A stretch of 64,000 bases of DNA from Trebonia kvetii (GTDB taxonomy: Bacteria > Actinomycetota > Actinomycetes > Streptosporangiales > Streptosporangiaceae): assembly GCF_007827045.1 (NCBI RefSeq), contig NZ_RPFW01000004.1:372001-436000 (forward strand). Reading direction: 5' to 3'. The position numbers were made by a program, and so were the translations under genes. Shown here piece by piece: positions 41,834-49,523 of this stretch (within the stretch, counting starts at the first letter, position 1; each line of letters starts with the position of its first letter). The notes under the pieces are model-generated. The model did no database searches. It was not told where the DNA came from and was given only the letters and a program-made list of their open reading frames with translations.

Positions 41834-43660
41834 TCAGGAGTACAGCGCCTCGATGTCGGCGGCGAACTCCTTGGCGAGCACCGAGCGCTTGATGCCGAGC
41901 TTGGCGGACAGGTGGCCCTGCTCCTGGGTGAAGTCGCCGTCGAGGATGCGGAACTTCCTGATCGACTCCGCCCGGGACACCGCCATGTTCGCGTCGTCGA
42001 CCGCCGCCTGGACCTCGGCGTTCAGGTCCGGGTCGTCCCGCAGGTCCGCGACGGTGGCGGACGCCGGCTTGCCGAGCCGCTCCTTCCACGGGCCGAATGC
42101 CTCCGGATCGATCGTCACGAGCACGCCCACGAACGGGCGGCCGTCGCCGACCACCATGCACTGCGAGATCAGCGCGTGCATCCGCATCCGGTCCTCGAGC
42201 ACCGCGGGCGCGACGTTCTTGCCGCCCGCGGTGACGATCATCTCCTTCTTCCTGCCGGTGATCGTCAGGTAGCCCTCGTCGTCCAGCTCGCCGATGTCCC
42301 CGGTGGCGTACCAGCCGTCGGCGGTGAACGCGTCCTTGGTCGCCGTCTCGTCGCGCCAGTAGGCGGGGAAGACGGACTTGCCGCGGACAAGGACCTCGCC
42401 GTCGTCGCCGATGCGCACCGCGACGCCGGGCAGCGGCTGGCCGACGGTGCCGATCTTCAGCCGTTCGGGCCGGTTCACCGACACCGGCGCGGTGGTCTCG
42501 GTCAGCCCGTAGCCCTCCAGGATGGAGACACCGATGCCGCGGAAGAAGTGCCCGAGCCGCGGCGCGAGCGCCGCGCCGCCGGAAATCGCGCACTCGGCCT
42601 TGCCGCCGAGCGCGGCGCGGAGCTTGCCGTAGACGAGCCGGTCGAACAGGGCGTGCTGCGCACGCAGGCCAAGGCCGGCGCTGCGCGAGGAGTCGAGCGA
42701 CTCGCTGTAGGAGACCGCCACCTGCGCGGCCCGTGCGAAGATCTTCCCCTTGCCTTCGCCGATGGCGCGCGCCTCGGCGCCGTTGTACACCTTCTCGAAC
42801 ACGCGCGGCACGGCGAGCACGAACGTGGGCTGGAAGGACGCCAGGTCGGGCAGCAGGTCGGCCATGTCGGGGGTGTGCCCCAGTACGATGCCCGCCTCGA
42901 GGGTGCCGACCTCGATGACCCGGGCGAAGACATGCGCGAGCGGCAGGAACAGCAGCGTGGAGGCGGTGCCCGCCGCGTGGATGGTGGCGAGCGGGCCCAT
43001 GAACGCGTTCCTCACCGCGCACAGCAGGTTCTCGTGCGTCAACTCGCAGCCCTTGGGCCGCCCGGTGGTGCCCGAGGTGTAGATCACGGTGGCGATGTCC
43101 GCGGCCGACCTGGACCGCGTACGGGCGGTGAGATCCTCCGCGGATACGCCTTCGCCGCCCGCGGTCAGCGTCGGCAGGTCGGTCTCGAGCAGCCACAGGT
43201 GCTCGAGTGCGGGCAGCCGGTCGCGCGCCGCCGAGATCATCGCGGCGAAGCGGTCGTTCTCCGCGATGACCGCGCGCGCCTCGGAGTTGGCCAGGATCCA
43301 CTCGGCCTGCTCGGCCGACGAGGTCTCGTAGATCGGCACCACGATCGCGCCGGCGGTCCACAGGGCGTAGTCGATCAGCGTCCACTCGTACCGCGTGTTC
43401 GACATCAGGGCGATCCGGTCGCCCGCCGCGACCCCCGCGGCGACAAAGCCCCTGGCGAGCGCGTGCACCTCGTCCCTGAACTGGCGCGCGGTGACATCCT
43501 CCCAGGTACCGCCCGCCGTCTTGCGGCGCAGCATGACCGCGCCCGGCTGCTCCGCCGCCCGGCGGCTGACCACATCCGCCGCGGTGGCCGACGGCGGGAT
43601 CTCCGCAAGGGCCGGAATGCTGTACTCGCGCAAGGACTTCTCCGTTCTCAGCGAACTCAC
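41834..43660 (-). CDS. fadD15: Long-chain fatty acid-CoA ligase (FadD15-like)
   Basis: The protein has 608 residues from a GTG at 43660. The adenylate-forming signature is YTSGTTGRPKGCELTHENL. Further motifs are GYGLTETTAPVSVNRP, YWRDETATKDAFTADGWYATGD and the hinge ITGRKKEMIVTAGGKNVAP with the catalytic lysine expected near the C-terminus. It activates long-chain fatty acids to acyl-CoA with ATP. It lies next to pimB' as in M. tuberculosis (Rv2187). Its start is only 19 bases from that of the divergent phosphoesterase gene. Confidence 0.92.
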   Translation of the reverse strand: MSSLRTEKSLREYSIPALAEIPPSATAADVVSRRAAEQPGAVMLRRKTAGGTWEDVTARQFRDEVHALARGFVAAGVAAGDRIALMSNTRYEWTLIDYALWTAGAIVVPIYETSSAEQAEWILANSEARAVIAENDRFAAMISAARDRLPALEHLWLLETDLPTLTAGGEGVSAEDLTARTRSRSAADIATVIYTSGTTGRPKGCELTHENLLCAVRNAFMGPLATIHAAGTASTLLFLPLAHVFARVIEVGTLEAGIVLGHTPDMADLLPDLASFQPTFVLAVPRVFEKVYNGAEARAIGEGKGKIFARAAQVAVSYSESLDSSRSAGLGLRAQHALFDRLVYGKLRAALGGKAECAISGGAALAPRLGHFFRGIGVSILEGYGLTETTAPVSVNRPERLKIGTVGQPLPGVAVRIGDDGEVLVRGKSVFPAYWRDETATKDAFTADGWYATGDIGELDDEGYLTITGRKKEMIVTAGGKNVAPAVLEDRMRMHALISQCMVVGDGRPFVGVLVTIDPEAFGPWKERLGKPASATVADLRDDPDLNAEVQAAVDDANMAVSRAESIRKFRILDGDFTQEQGHLSAKLGIKRSVLAKEFAADIEALYS

Positions 43661-43673
43661 CCGAGTCTATGTT
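43645..43673 (+). promoter_or_regulatory. Probable promoter of a leaderless phosphoesterase transcript
   Basis: TTCTCA (43645-43650), a 17-base spacer and TATGTT (43668-43673) end 6 bases before the A of the ATG at 43680. This is the spacing expected for transcription starting at the start codon. No ribosome binding site is present. The -35 half lies inside the fadD15 coding sequence. Confidence 0.5.
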
Positions 43674-43679
43674 TATCGC

Positions 43680-44459
43680 ATGAGGGTCCATGTAGTCAGC
43701 GACGTGCACGGCACCGCCGACGCGCTCGCGGTGGCGGGTGACGGCGCGGACATGCTGATCTGCCTGGGTGACCTGCTCCTTTTCCTCGATTACGCAGACC
43801 ACACGCAGGGAATCTTCGCCGAGCTTTACGGGGCGGAGCACGCAAAGGAGTACATCGACCTGCGCACCGCGCGGCGGTTCGACGAGGCGCGGCAGCTCAC
43901 CGCGGGCATCGCCGCCCGGCTGATACAGGAGCACGGCGCCGACATGCGCACCCTCAGCGAGCATGCGATCAGGAAGCAGTACGCGGACCTGTTCGGCGCC
44001 CTCGCCGAGCCCGCCTACCTCACCTACGGCAACGTCGACATCCCGAGCCTGTGGGACGCCTATCGCAAGCCGGGCCACACGATCATCGACGGAGGCAGGG
44101 CGGTGGTCGGGGGAGTCACGTTCGGATTCGTCGGCGCCGGGCTGATCTCTCCCTACAGAACTCCGAACGAGGTGCCGGAATCCGATTACGCCGCCAAGCT
44201 GAGCCTGGTCGGCGCCGTTGACGTGCTGTGCACGCACATACCGCCCGCCGTGCCTGAACTCCTCTACGACGTGCAGGCGCGCCGCCTGGAGACTGGCTCG
44301 ACCGCGCTGCTCGAGATGATCCGCGAGACGCAGCCCAGGTACGCGTTCTTCGGCCATGTGCACAATCCGCTGGCCCGCCGGGTCAGGATCGGCAGGACCG
44401 AGTGCGTCAACGTGGGGCACTTCCGCGCCACGCGGGTCCCGTATGTCGTTGAGCTATGA
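43680..44459 (+). CDS. Calcineurin-like metallophosphoesterase
   Basis: The protein has 259 residues. Metal-binding motifs are HVVSDVHGTADA, CLGDLLLFLDYADH, YGNVD in place of the usual GNHD, CTHIPP and GHVHNP. The substitution of the GNHD box (GNVD) removes the usual catalytic histidine there. Relatives hydrolyse phosphomonoesters, cyclic nucleotides or nucleotide-lipids; the substrate is unknown. The absence of a ribosome binding site and the promoter placement suggest leaderless translation. Confidence 0.88.
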   Translation: MRVHVVSDVHGTADALAVAGDGADMLICLGDLLLFLDYADHTQGIFAELYGAEHAKEYIDLRTARRFDEARQLTAGIAARLIQEHGADMRTLSEHAIRKQYADLFGALAEPAYLTYGNVDIPSLWDAYRKPGHTIIDGGRAVVGGVTFGFVGAGLISPYRTPNEVPESDYAAKLSLVGAVDVLCTHIPPAVPELLYDVQARRLETGSTALLEMIRETQPRYAFFGHVHNPLARRVRIGRTECVNVGHFRATRVPYVVEL

Positions 44460-44495
44460 CGCGATGCACCCGCTCCGGCGAGTTACCCTGCCTGT

Positions 44496-45149
44496 ATGAG
44501 CACTGAGCAGGGAAGCGACCCGATCGGCGATTTTCAGCGGTGGCTGATGAAGGCGGGAGCCAGGAGCCTCGGCAGGGACGTCGCCGGCCGGGTGCGGTCG
44601 ACGATGGGCGGCGGCACCAAGAACGCCGACGTCTGGGAGACCGCGACCACCGAGGACCTAACCGAACCGCCCGAGTGCCAGTGGTGCCCGGTCTGCCGGG
44701 CGGCCCGCAGGTACCGGGAGTCGGGCGGGACGGGGGCGCCGTCGAGCGCCACCATTGGCGGCCAGCTCGCCGGGGTGAGTGACACCCTGGCCGGGCTGAC
44801 CAGGGACGCCTTCAGCCTGTTCGACGCGGCGATGAAGTCAGCGACGCGTCCCCCCGCCGGCCAGCGGCCGACGGCGGAGCGGCCGCCGGCGGACCAGCGC
44901 GCCGCCGACCCGCAGGGTCATGCGGCGCCCGATGGCGCCGCGGACGGGCATGACGGCTCAGGCCAGTCGCACTCAGACCACGGCACCGTCATCGTCGGAT
45001 CCGGAATCGGGTGGCCGACCGTTGTCCATCCGCAGCACCAGGACGACGAACCCGCCCACGAAGGCGGCGACCGCGAGGAACGCGGCGAGGCCGGAGATGG
45101 GACTGCTGGTGGCGGTGGCGACGAGCAGATAGAGCGGCCCGCCGAATAG
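44496..45149 (+). CDS. Hypothetical protein with CxxCxxC cluster
   Basis: The protein has 217 residues if the whole frame is used. The first 100 residues look genuine: IGDFQRWLMKAGARSLGRDVAGRVRSTMG, then a cysteine cluster PPECQWCPVCRAARRYRES that could bind a metal, then a helix TLAGLTRDAFSLFDAAM. The remaining half is low complexity and its last 177 bases overlap the opposite-strand gene ending at 44973. Similar small proteins occur beside phosphoesterase genes in actinomycetes, but I know no function. The gene starts 36 bases after the phosphoesterase stop and may be cotranscribed. Confidence 0.65.
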   Translation: MSTEQGSDPIGDFQRWLMKAGARSLGRDVAGRVRSTMGGGTKNADVWETATTEDLTEPPECQWCPVCRAARRYRESGGTGAPSSATIGGQLAGVSDTLAGLTRDAFSLFDAAMKSATRPPAGQRPTAERPPADQRAADPQGHAAPDGAADGHDGSGQSHSDHGTVIVGSGIGWPTVVHPQHQDDEPAHEGGDREERGEAGDGTAGGGGDEQIERPAE

Positions 45150-45668
45150 CGCGAGCCACGCCAGCTTGGTCGCCGGGTCGAGCCGGGGCAGCGGCGGCGG
45201 GACTGGCGGGACGTAGTGCTCGCTCGCCGGGTCGTCCATGGGCGCGACGTCCCGTGGCCCGCTGCCGCCGAGACCCGGCCACGCCCGGCCCGTGACGGAC
45301 TGACCAGGCACTGCCTGACCAGGCACTGCCTGACCAGGCACTGCCTGACCGGGCAGGCCCTGATCGGGCCTGGGCTGATCGGGCATCGTGGGCGGCCCGC
45401 CGTGCAGCGGCAGGCCGGGCAGTCCGGTGGGATTGGTCGGCGGCTCCCGTGGCGCCGTCTCGGGCGCCGTGGGCGGCACGCCCGGCGGCACCGCGGGCCT
45501 GACGTGGACCGGGCCAGCCAGGTCCTCCCTGTCCGGCCAGGGCGGATCGGCGTCGGCAGGCGCAGGCGCGTCGAAGCGGGCGACCAGGTCCAGCCAGACC
45601 GCCTCGTCGCCGTCGCCGCCAGCCCCGCTGCCCGCGCCGGTTCCGCTCGGTACGTCCCCGTCAGCCAC
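44973..45668 (-). CDS. Membrane protein with proline-rich N-terminus
   Basis: The protein has 231 residues. A proline-rich, disordered N-terminal region (about 1-150) includes tandem VPGQA repeats. It is followed by HYVPPVPPPLPRLDPATKLAWLALFGGPLYLL and two membrane helices. The PPPLPRLDP-ALFGGP junction is a pattern I recognise from uncharacterised actinobacterial membrane proteins, which supports this strand as coding. The C-terminal end overlaps the opposite gene by 177 bases. The function is unknown. Confidence 0.75.
   Translation of the reverse strand: MADGDVPSGTGAGSGAGGDGDEAVWLDLVARFDAPAPADADPPWPDREDLAGPVHVRPAVPPGVPPTAPETAPREPPTNPTGLPGLPLHGGPPTMPDQPRPDQGLPGQAVPGQAVPGQAVPGQSVTGRAWPGLGGSGPRDVAPMDDPASEHYVPPVPPPLPRLDPATKLAWLALFGGPLYLLVATATSSPISGLAAFLAVAAFVGGFVVLVLRMDNGRPPDSGSDDDGAVV
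45301..45345 (-). repeat. Three exact 15-bp tandem repeats in the proline-rich gene
   Basis: TGACCAGGCACTGCC is repeated three times without change, and a diverged partial copy follows. On the coding (minus) strand it specifies VPGQA units. Confidence 0.88.
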
Positions 45669-45779
45669 GGGGTTCCCCTGTCACGTTGCCGCTTCCCTCT
45701 GACTCACGGGGACCGCCCCTGTACCCCTAACCTAGGCGGCGGGGCCTCCCGGTCCCGTCGGCACCTTCCACCTGTAGTC

Positions 45780-46562
45780 TTACCCGTTTTGCCGCTCGAT
45801 GCTGTGCTTCTGAACGAAAGCCAGAGTGCCATCGAAGATCTCCGGCGCGTCATTGTCAAGCGTCGCCACATGGTAGCTGTCCGCGAGCAGTCGAACCTGC
45901 GCGCCGGGAAGTGCGCTGGTCAGAACCTTCATGCTGGCCGGTCCCACCACATGGTCGATCGTGGACCGGTACACAAGCACCGGCTGGGTGACCGAGGCAA
46001 GCTCGGCCGCCGTCGTCTTCCACATCTTGGGCAACGTTGCCACCGACGCGACGGGCGTCTTCTTCAGCGCGCCCTCCTGCGCTCCGGGCTTCTTGATGTC
46101 GCCGCCGATGGACGGTATCGCCCTGATCACGTACTTGAGCACCGGCGTGAACGGAATCAGCGGGTTGTCGCCCGCCAGCGACGGGTTGACCACCGCCAGG
46201 CCGCTCACCCGCTCGCCATGGATTTCCGCGAGCCGGAAGGCCAGGCAGCCGCCCATCGAGATCCCCGCCACGAACACCTGCTCGCACTTCGCGGAGATCT
46301 CCGCGAAGGCCTGCTCGGCGGAGGCGAGCCAGTCGGTCCAACCGGTGGCGGACAACTCGCGCCAGCCTGCGCCGTGTCCGGCGAGCAGTGGCGCCCGGAC
46401 GGTGAGCCCCGCCGCGGCCAGATGTTCCGCCCACGGCCGCACGGTTCGCGGCGATCCGGTGAATCCGTGCAGGACCAGGACTCCGACCGGCCCCCCGTCG
46501 GCTGCGAAGGGCGCCGAGTCTGCCCCTGGCCCAGGCACGGGCCCCGGTGTTATAGACGACAC
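45780..46562 (-). CDS. Alpha/beta hydrolase, carboxylesterase/monoacylglycerol lipase type
   Basis: The protein has 260 residues. The fold is shown by VLVLHGFTGSPRTVRPWAE with the oxyanion hole. The nucleophile serine is in VAGISMGGC, the acid in YRSTIDHVVGP and the histidine in DSYHVATLDND. The size and order match Est30-like carboxylesterases, which cleave short- to medium-chain esters or monoglycerides. It diverges from plsC with only 46 bases between the starts, so both may take part in lipid turnover; this is an inference. Confidence 0.88.
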   Translation of the reverse strand: MSSITPGPVPGPGADSAPFAADGGPVGVLVLHGFTGSPRTVRPWAEHLAAAGLTVRAPLLAGHGAGWRELSATGWTDWLASAEQAFAEISAKCEQVFVAGISMGGCLAFRLAEIHGERVSGLAVVNPSLAGDNPLIPFTPVLKYVIRAIPSIGGDIKKPGAQEGALKKTPVASVATLPKMWKTTAAELASVTQPVLVYRSTIDHVVGPASMKVLTSALPGAQVRLLADSYHVATLDNDAPEIFDGTLAFVQKHSIERQNG

Positions 46563-46608
46563 CCTTGCATAGTCCCATAGTTTTCCGGGGACGTGCGACG
46601 ATGTATCC

Positions 46609-47388
46609 GTGTTCTACTGGGTAGCTAAGTACACGCTGGGCATCACGCTGAGGCTGGTGTTCCGATCCTGGTCACGCGGGCGCAGGAACGTGCCGCGGCA
46701 CGGCCCGGTCATCCTCGCGAGCAACCACCTGTCGTTCGCCGACCACTTCTTCGGCCCGGAGCCACTGCCGCGCAAGGTGGTGTTCCTGGCCAAGGCCGAG
46801 TACTTCACAGGCAAGGGCATTAAGGGGCTGGCGAGCCGGGCGTTCTTCAGCGGAGTCGGCCAGATTCCGATCGACAGGACCGGCGGCGAGGCCAGCGAGC
46901 GGGCACTTCACTCGGGCCTGCGGGTGCTCGCGGGCGGCAACGTGCTTGGCATCTACCCGGAGGGCACCCGGTCACCCGACGGCCGCCTCTACCGAGGCCG
47001 CACCGGCGTGGCGCGGCTTGCCCTGGAGTCCCGCGCGCCTGTCGTCCCGTGCGCCATGATCCACACGTTCGAGTTCCTGCCGTCTGGGTCGCACAACCCG
47101 AAGTTCGGCATCAGGCCAGGCGTGATCTTCGGCAAGCCGATGGAGTTCTCCAGGTATTACGGCCGGGAGACCGACCGGGAGGCTTTGCGCGCGGTCACCG
47201 ACGAGATCATGGCCGAGATCGGGCGGCTGTCCGGCCAGGAATACGTCAACATCTACGCGAAGGCGGCGAAGGAGCAGTTGCGGGCGGCCGAGTCGGATAC
47301 GCAGTTATCTGTGCCGCGGGAGGTAACCCGAGCGATTGTTTACCGGGCATTTTCCCGCAGCCATTGCAAGACTCTTCCTGACGGCTAG
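46609..47388 (+). CDS. plsC: 1-acyl-sn-glycerol-3-phosphate acyltransferase family protein
   Basis: The protein has 259 residues from a GTG start. The acyltransferase motifs are ASNHLSFADHFF (NHx4D), KAEYFTGKGIKG, the FSGVGQIPIDRTG block and GIYPEGTRSPDGRLYRGRTG. It transfers an acyl chain to lysophosphatidic acid or a related acceptor during phospholipid synthesis. It corresponds in position to M. tuberculosis Rv2182c. The C-terminus (residues 225-259) has no recognisable domain. Confidence 0.92.
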   Translation: MFYWVAKYTLGITLRLVFRSWSRGRRNVPRHGPVILASNHLSFADHFFGPEPLPRKVVFLAKAEYFTGKGIKGLASRAFFSGVGQIPIDRTGGEASERALHSGLRVLAGGNVLGIYPEGTRSPDGRLYRGRTGVARLALESRAPVVPCAMIHTFEFLPSGSHNPKFGIRPGVIFGKPMEFSRYYGRETDREALRAVTDEIMAEIGRLSGQEYVNIYAKAAKEQLRAAESDTQLSVPREVTRAIVYRAFSRSHCKTLPDG

Positions 47389-47391
47389 GCT
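47364..47391 (+). promoter_or_regulatory. Probable pfkA promoter
   Basis: TTGCAA (47364-47369) and TAGGCT (47386-47391) are separated by 16 bases, and the ATG begins 7 bases after the -10 element. The spacing fits a leaderless transcript, and no ribosome binding site is visible. The promoter lies over the plsC stop. Confidence 0.45.
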
Positions 47392-47398
47392 TTGCCGT

Positions 47399-48436
47399 AT
47401 GCGAGTGGGAGTCCTTACCGGGGGCGGCGACTGTCCGGGGCTGAACGCGGTTATCCGCGGCGTGGTGCGACGCGGGATCCAGGATTACGGCATCGAGTTG
47501 GTCGGCTTCCGTGATGGCTGGCGCGGACCGCTCGAGGCGGACACGATGCCGCTCGACATCACGGCCGTGCGGGGCATCCTGCCACGCGGGGGGACCATTC
47601 TCGGCTCGTCGCGGACCAATCCATTCAAAGAGAGCGGGCCAGGCCGCACCGGCGTCGAGCGCATCAAGGACAATATGGCTGGCCTCGGCGTCGACGCGCT
47701 GGTGGTGATCGGCGGCGAGGACACGCTCGGCGCCGCGGCGCGGCTGAACGAGGCGGGAATTCCCGTGGTCGGCGTGCCGAAGACCATCGATAACGACCTC
47801 GGCGCCACCGATTACACATTCGGCTTTGACACCGCGGTGAATATCGCGATGGAGGCGATCGACCGCCTGCACACCACGGCGGAAAGTCACCACCGGGCGC
47901 TGATCGTCGAGGTCATGGGCAGGCACGCGGGCTGGATCGCGCTGCACGCGGGGCTGGCGGGCGGCGCCAACGTCATCCTCATCCCCGAGCGGCCGTTCGA
48001 CATCGACAAGGTCATCTCCTACGTGGAGCACCGCTTCCAGACGCGCTACGCGCCGATCGTGGTGGTCGCCGAGGGCGCGCACCCGCAGCACGAGGAGCTG
48101 GCGCTGCAGTCAGGGCAGCTCGACGCGTTCGGTCACGTCCGGCTCGGTGGCGTCGGCCAGTACCTGGCCGGCGAGATCGAGAAGCGGACGGGCAAGGAGG
48201 CCCGCTGCACGGTGCTCGGGCACATCCAGCGCGGCGGCACCCCGACCGCATTCGACCGGGTACTCGCGACCCGCTTTGGCCTGCACGCGATCGAGGCCGT
48301 GCACGACGAGGCGTTCGGCAACATGGTGGCGCTGCGCGGCACCGAAATCGTCCGCGTTCCCCTCATCGAGGCGACCAGAGAGCTCAAGCTGGTCCCGGTC
48401 GAGCGCTATGCCGAGGCCGAGGTCTTCTTCGGCTGA
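47399..48436 (+). CDS. pfkA: 6-phosphofructokinase, group with Asp/Lys donor-site signature
   Basis: The protein has 345 residues. The phosphofructokinase fold is clear: VLTGGGDCPGLNAVIRG, GGTILGSSRTNPF, IGGEDTLGAA, PKTIDNDL, VEVMGRHAGWIALHAGLAGG and LGHIQRGGTPTAFDR. Where the E. coli ATP enzyme has Gly104 and Gly124, this protein has Asp108 and Lys128. That combination is typical of pyrophosphate-dependent enzymes, but some related actinobacterial enzymes use ATP. The phosphoryl donor is therefore open. It phosphorylates fructose 6-phosphate in glycolysis. Confidence 0.93.
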   Translation: MRVGVLTGGGDCPGLNAVIRGVVRRGIQDYGIELVGFRDGWRGPLEADTMPLDITAVRGILPRGGTILGSSRTNPFKESGPGRTGVERIKDNMAGLGVDALVVIGGEDTLGAAARLNEAGIPVVGVPKTIDNDLGATDYTFGFDTAVNIAMEAIDRLHTTAESHHRALIVEVMGRHAGWIALHAGLAGGANVILIPERPFDIDKVISYVEHRFQTRYAPIVVVAEGAHPQHEELALQSGQLDAFGHVRLGGVGQYLAGEIEKRTGKEARCTVLGHIQRGGTPTAFDRVLATRFGLHAIEAVHDEAFGNMVALRGTEIVRVPLIEATRELKLVPVERYAEAEVFFG

Positions 48437-48468
48437 CCGTCGCGAAACGCCAAGGTCACCATCAGCCG

Positions 48469-48490
48469 CATCCATAACGGGTGCGGCTGG
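48469..48490 (-). repeat. ACCCGTT-core intergenic element, copy 5 (inverted)
   Basis: The plus strand reads CATCCATAACGGGTGCGGCT and then GG, followed by CTCTTTTTCCGCCCC. It lies 33 bases after the pfkA stop and resembles the copy at 31509. The T-run suggests that it may also work as a terminator. Confidence 0.55.
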
Positions 48491-48555
48491 CTCTTTTTCC
48501 GCCCCCCGTCGCCGTCGGGCGCCCCGGCGCGGAGTACTCACACTCGCGATAGGTC

Positions 48556-48585
48556 TTGTGTATCGCGTGCCATCGTGTCTATACT
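48556..48585 (+). promoter_or_regulatory. Promoter of the padR-ABC unit
   Basis: TTGTGT (48556-48561), an 18-base spacer and TATACT (48580-48585) match the principal sigma consensus well. An inverted repeat CGCGATA-(9)-TATCGCG (48545-48567) overlaps the -35 element, and the palindrome at 48594 lies just past the expected transcription start. Confidence 0.6.
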
Positions 48586-48593
48586 CATGCAAG

Positions 48594-48611
48594 GTACTCG
48601 TGTACGAGTAC
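48594..48611. promoter_or_regulatory. Candidate PadR operator
   Basis: The sequence GTACTCG-TGTA-CGAGTAC has perfect 7-base arms. It lies just downstream of the predicted transcription start and 45 bases before the padR start codon, where a bound repressor would block transcription. Autoregulation is inferred from its position. Confidence 0.55.
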
Positions 48612-48655
48612 TTGGCAACGAGCATCGGGCAGACGAGCAGTGGAGGGCGGGACCG

Positions 48656-49348
48656 GTGGCTAAGCGGCGCAAGGTGGGCAACCTGCTGGCGTTGTCGCTG
48701 CTGTCCCTGCTCGCGCAGAAGCCGATGTACCCGTATGAGATGGCCCAGATGCTCCGGGTCCGCGGCAAGGAGCAGAACTTCAAGATCAACTGGGGTTCGC
48801 TCTACACCGTCGTGCAGAACCTGGAGAAGCACGGGTTCATCGAGGCGGCGTCGACCGAGCGGGAGGGCCGCCAGCCCGAACGCACCACCTACCAGATCAC
48901 CGGCGCCGGCCTGGCCGAGCTGCGGGACTGGCTCGGCGAGCTGCTCAGCGTCCCCGAAGACGAGCAGGGCGGCTTCGTCACGGCGCTGTCCGAGGGCGGG
49001 ATTCTCCCGCCGGATGAGGTGATCGGGCTGCTCACCACGCGGCTCGCCACCCTCGACAAGGACAACGCCAAGCACCAGGCCGACCTCACGCTGTGGACCG
49101 AGCGGCTGCCACGGGTGCTGCTCGTGGAGAGCGAGTACCAGCTCGCCATGCGGCTGGCCCAGGCGGCCTGGCTGCGCGGGCTGCTCGGCGAGCTCGTCGC
49201 GGGCACGATCAGCGGCATGGACGCCTGGCGGCACCTGCACGAGACCGGCGAGCCGCCGGCCGAGTTCGCCGAACTCGACGAGCTCGCGAAGAGGGGGTGG
49301 ACGGAAGAGCCGGGGCCGGCGGCCGCGGACAGCGACGACACCCCATAG
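48656..49348 (+). CDS. PadR-family transcriptional regulator
   Basis: The protein has 230 residues from the GTG at 48656, which has GGAGGG 8 bases upstream; the frame is open to 48575. The N-terminal winged helix is visible (KVGNLLALSLLSLLAQKPMYPYEMAQML, WGSLYTVVQNLEKHGFIEAA, RTTYQITGAGLAEL). The larger C-terminal helical domain is of the PadR/Vir type. Such proteins repress neighbouring efflux genes and release DNA on binding a toxic compound. It is followed by a DrrAB-type ABC exporter that it probably controls. Confidence 0.92.
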   Translation: MAKRRKVGNLLALSLLSLLAQKPMYPYEMAQMLRVRGKEQNFKINWGSLYTVVQNLEKHGFIEAASTEREGRQPERTTYQITGAGLAELRDWLGELLSVPEDEQGGFVTALSEGGILPPDEVIGLLTTRLATLDKDNAKHQADLTLWTERLPRVLLVESEYQLAMRLAQAAWLRGLLGELVAGTISGMDAWRHLHETGEPPAEFAELDELAKRGWTEEPGPAAADSDDTP

Positions 49349-49523
49349 CGAACGACCCCGGTCCACGGTGCTGCAACACCGCGAACCGAGGTCGCAAACC
49401 TCACCACTAGCTCCGCACCAGGCGGGAACCGGCGGCATCGAGGCCCAACACGATTGTATGCCGGGTCCCTCCTCGCGGAACTGAGACCGATCACGAGTCA
49501 TAGCAACGAGGAGTGTTCTCACC

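Noticed and set aside
41823..44420. An 865-codon minus-strand open frame covering fadD15 and the phosphoesterase gene
   Set aside because: It is out of frame with the acyl-CoA ligase, whose motifs are all intact in the other frame. The translation is arginine-rich and lacks any domain; such long shadow frames are common at high GC.
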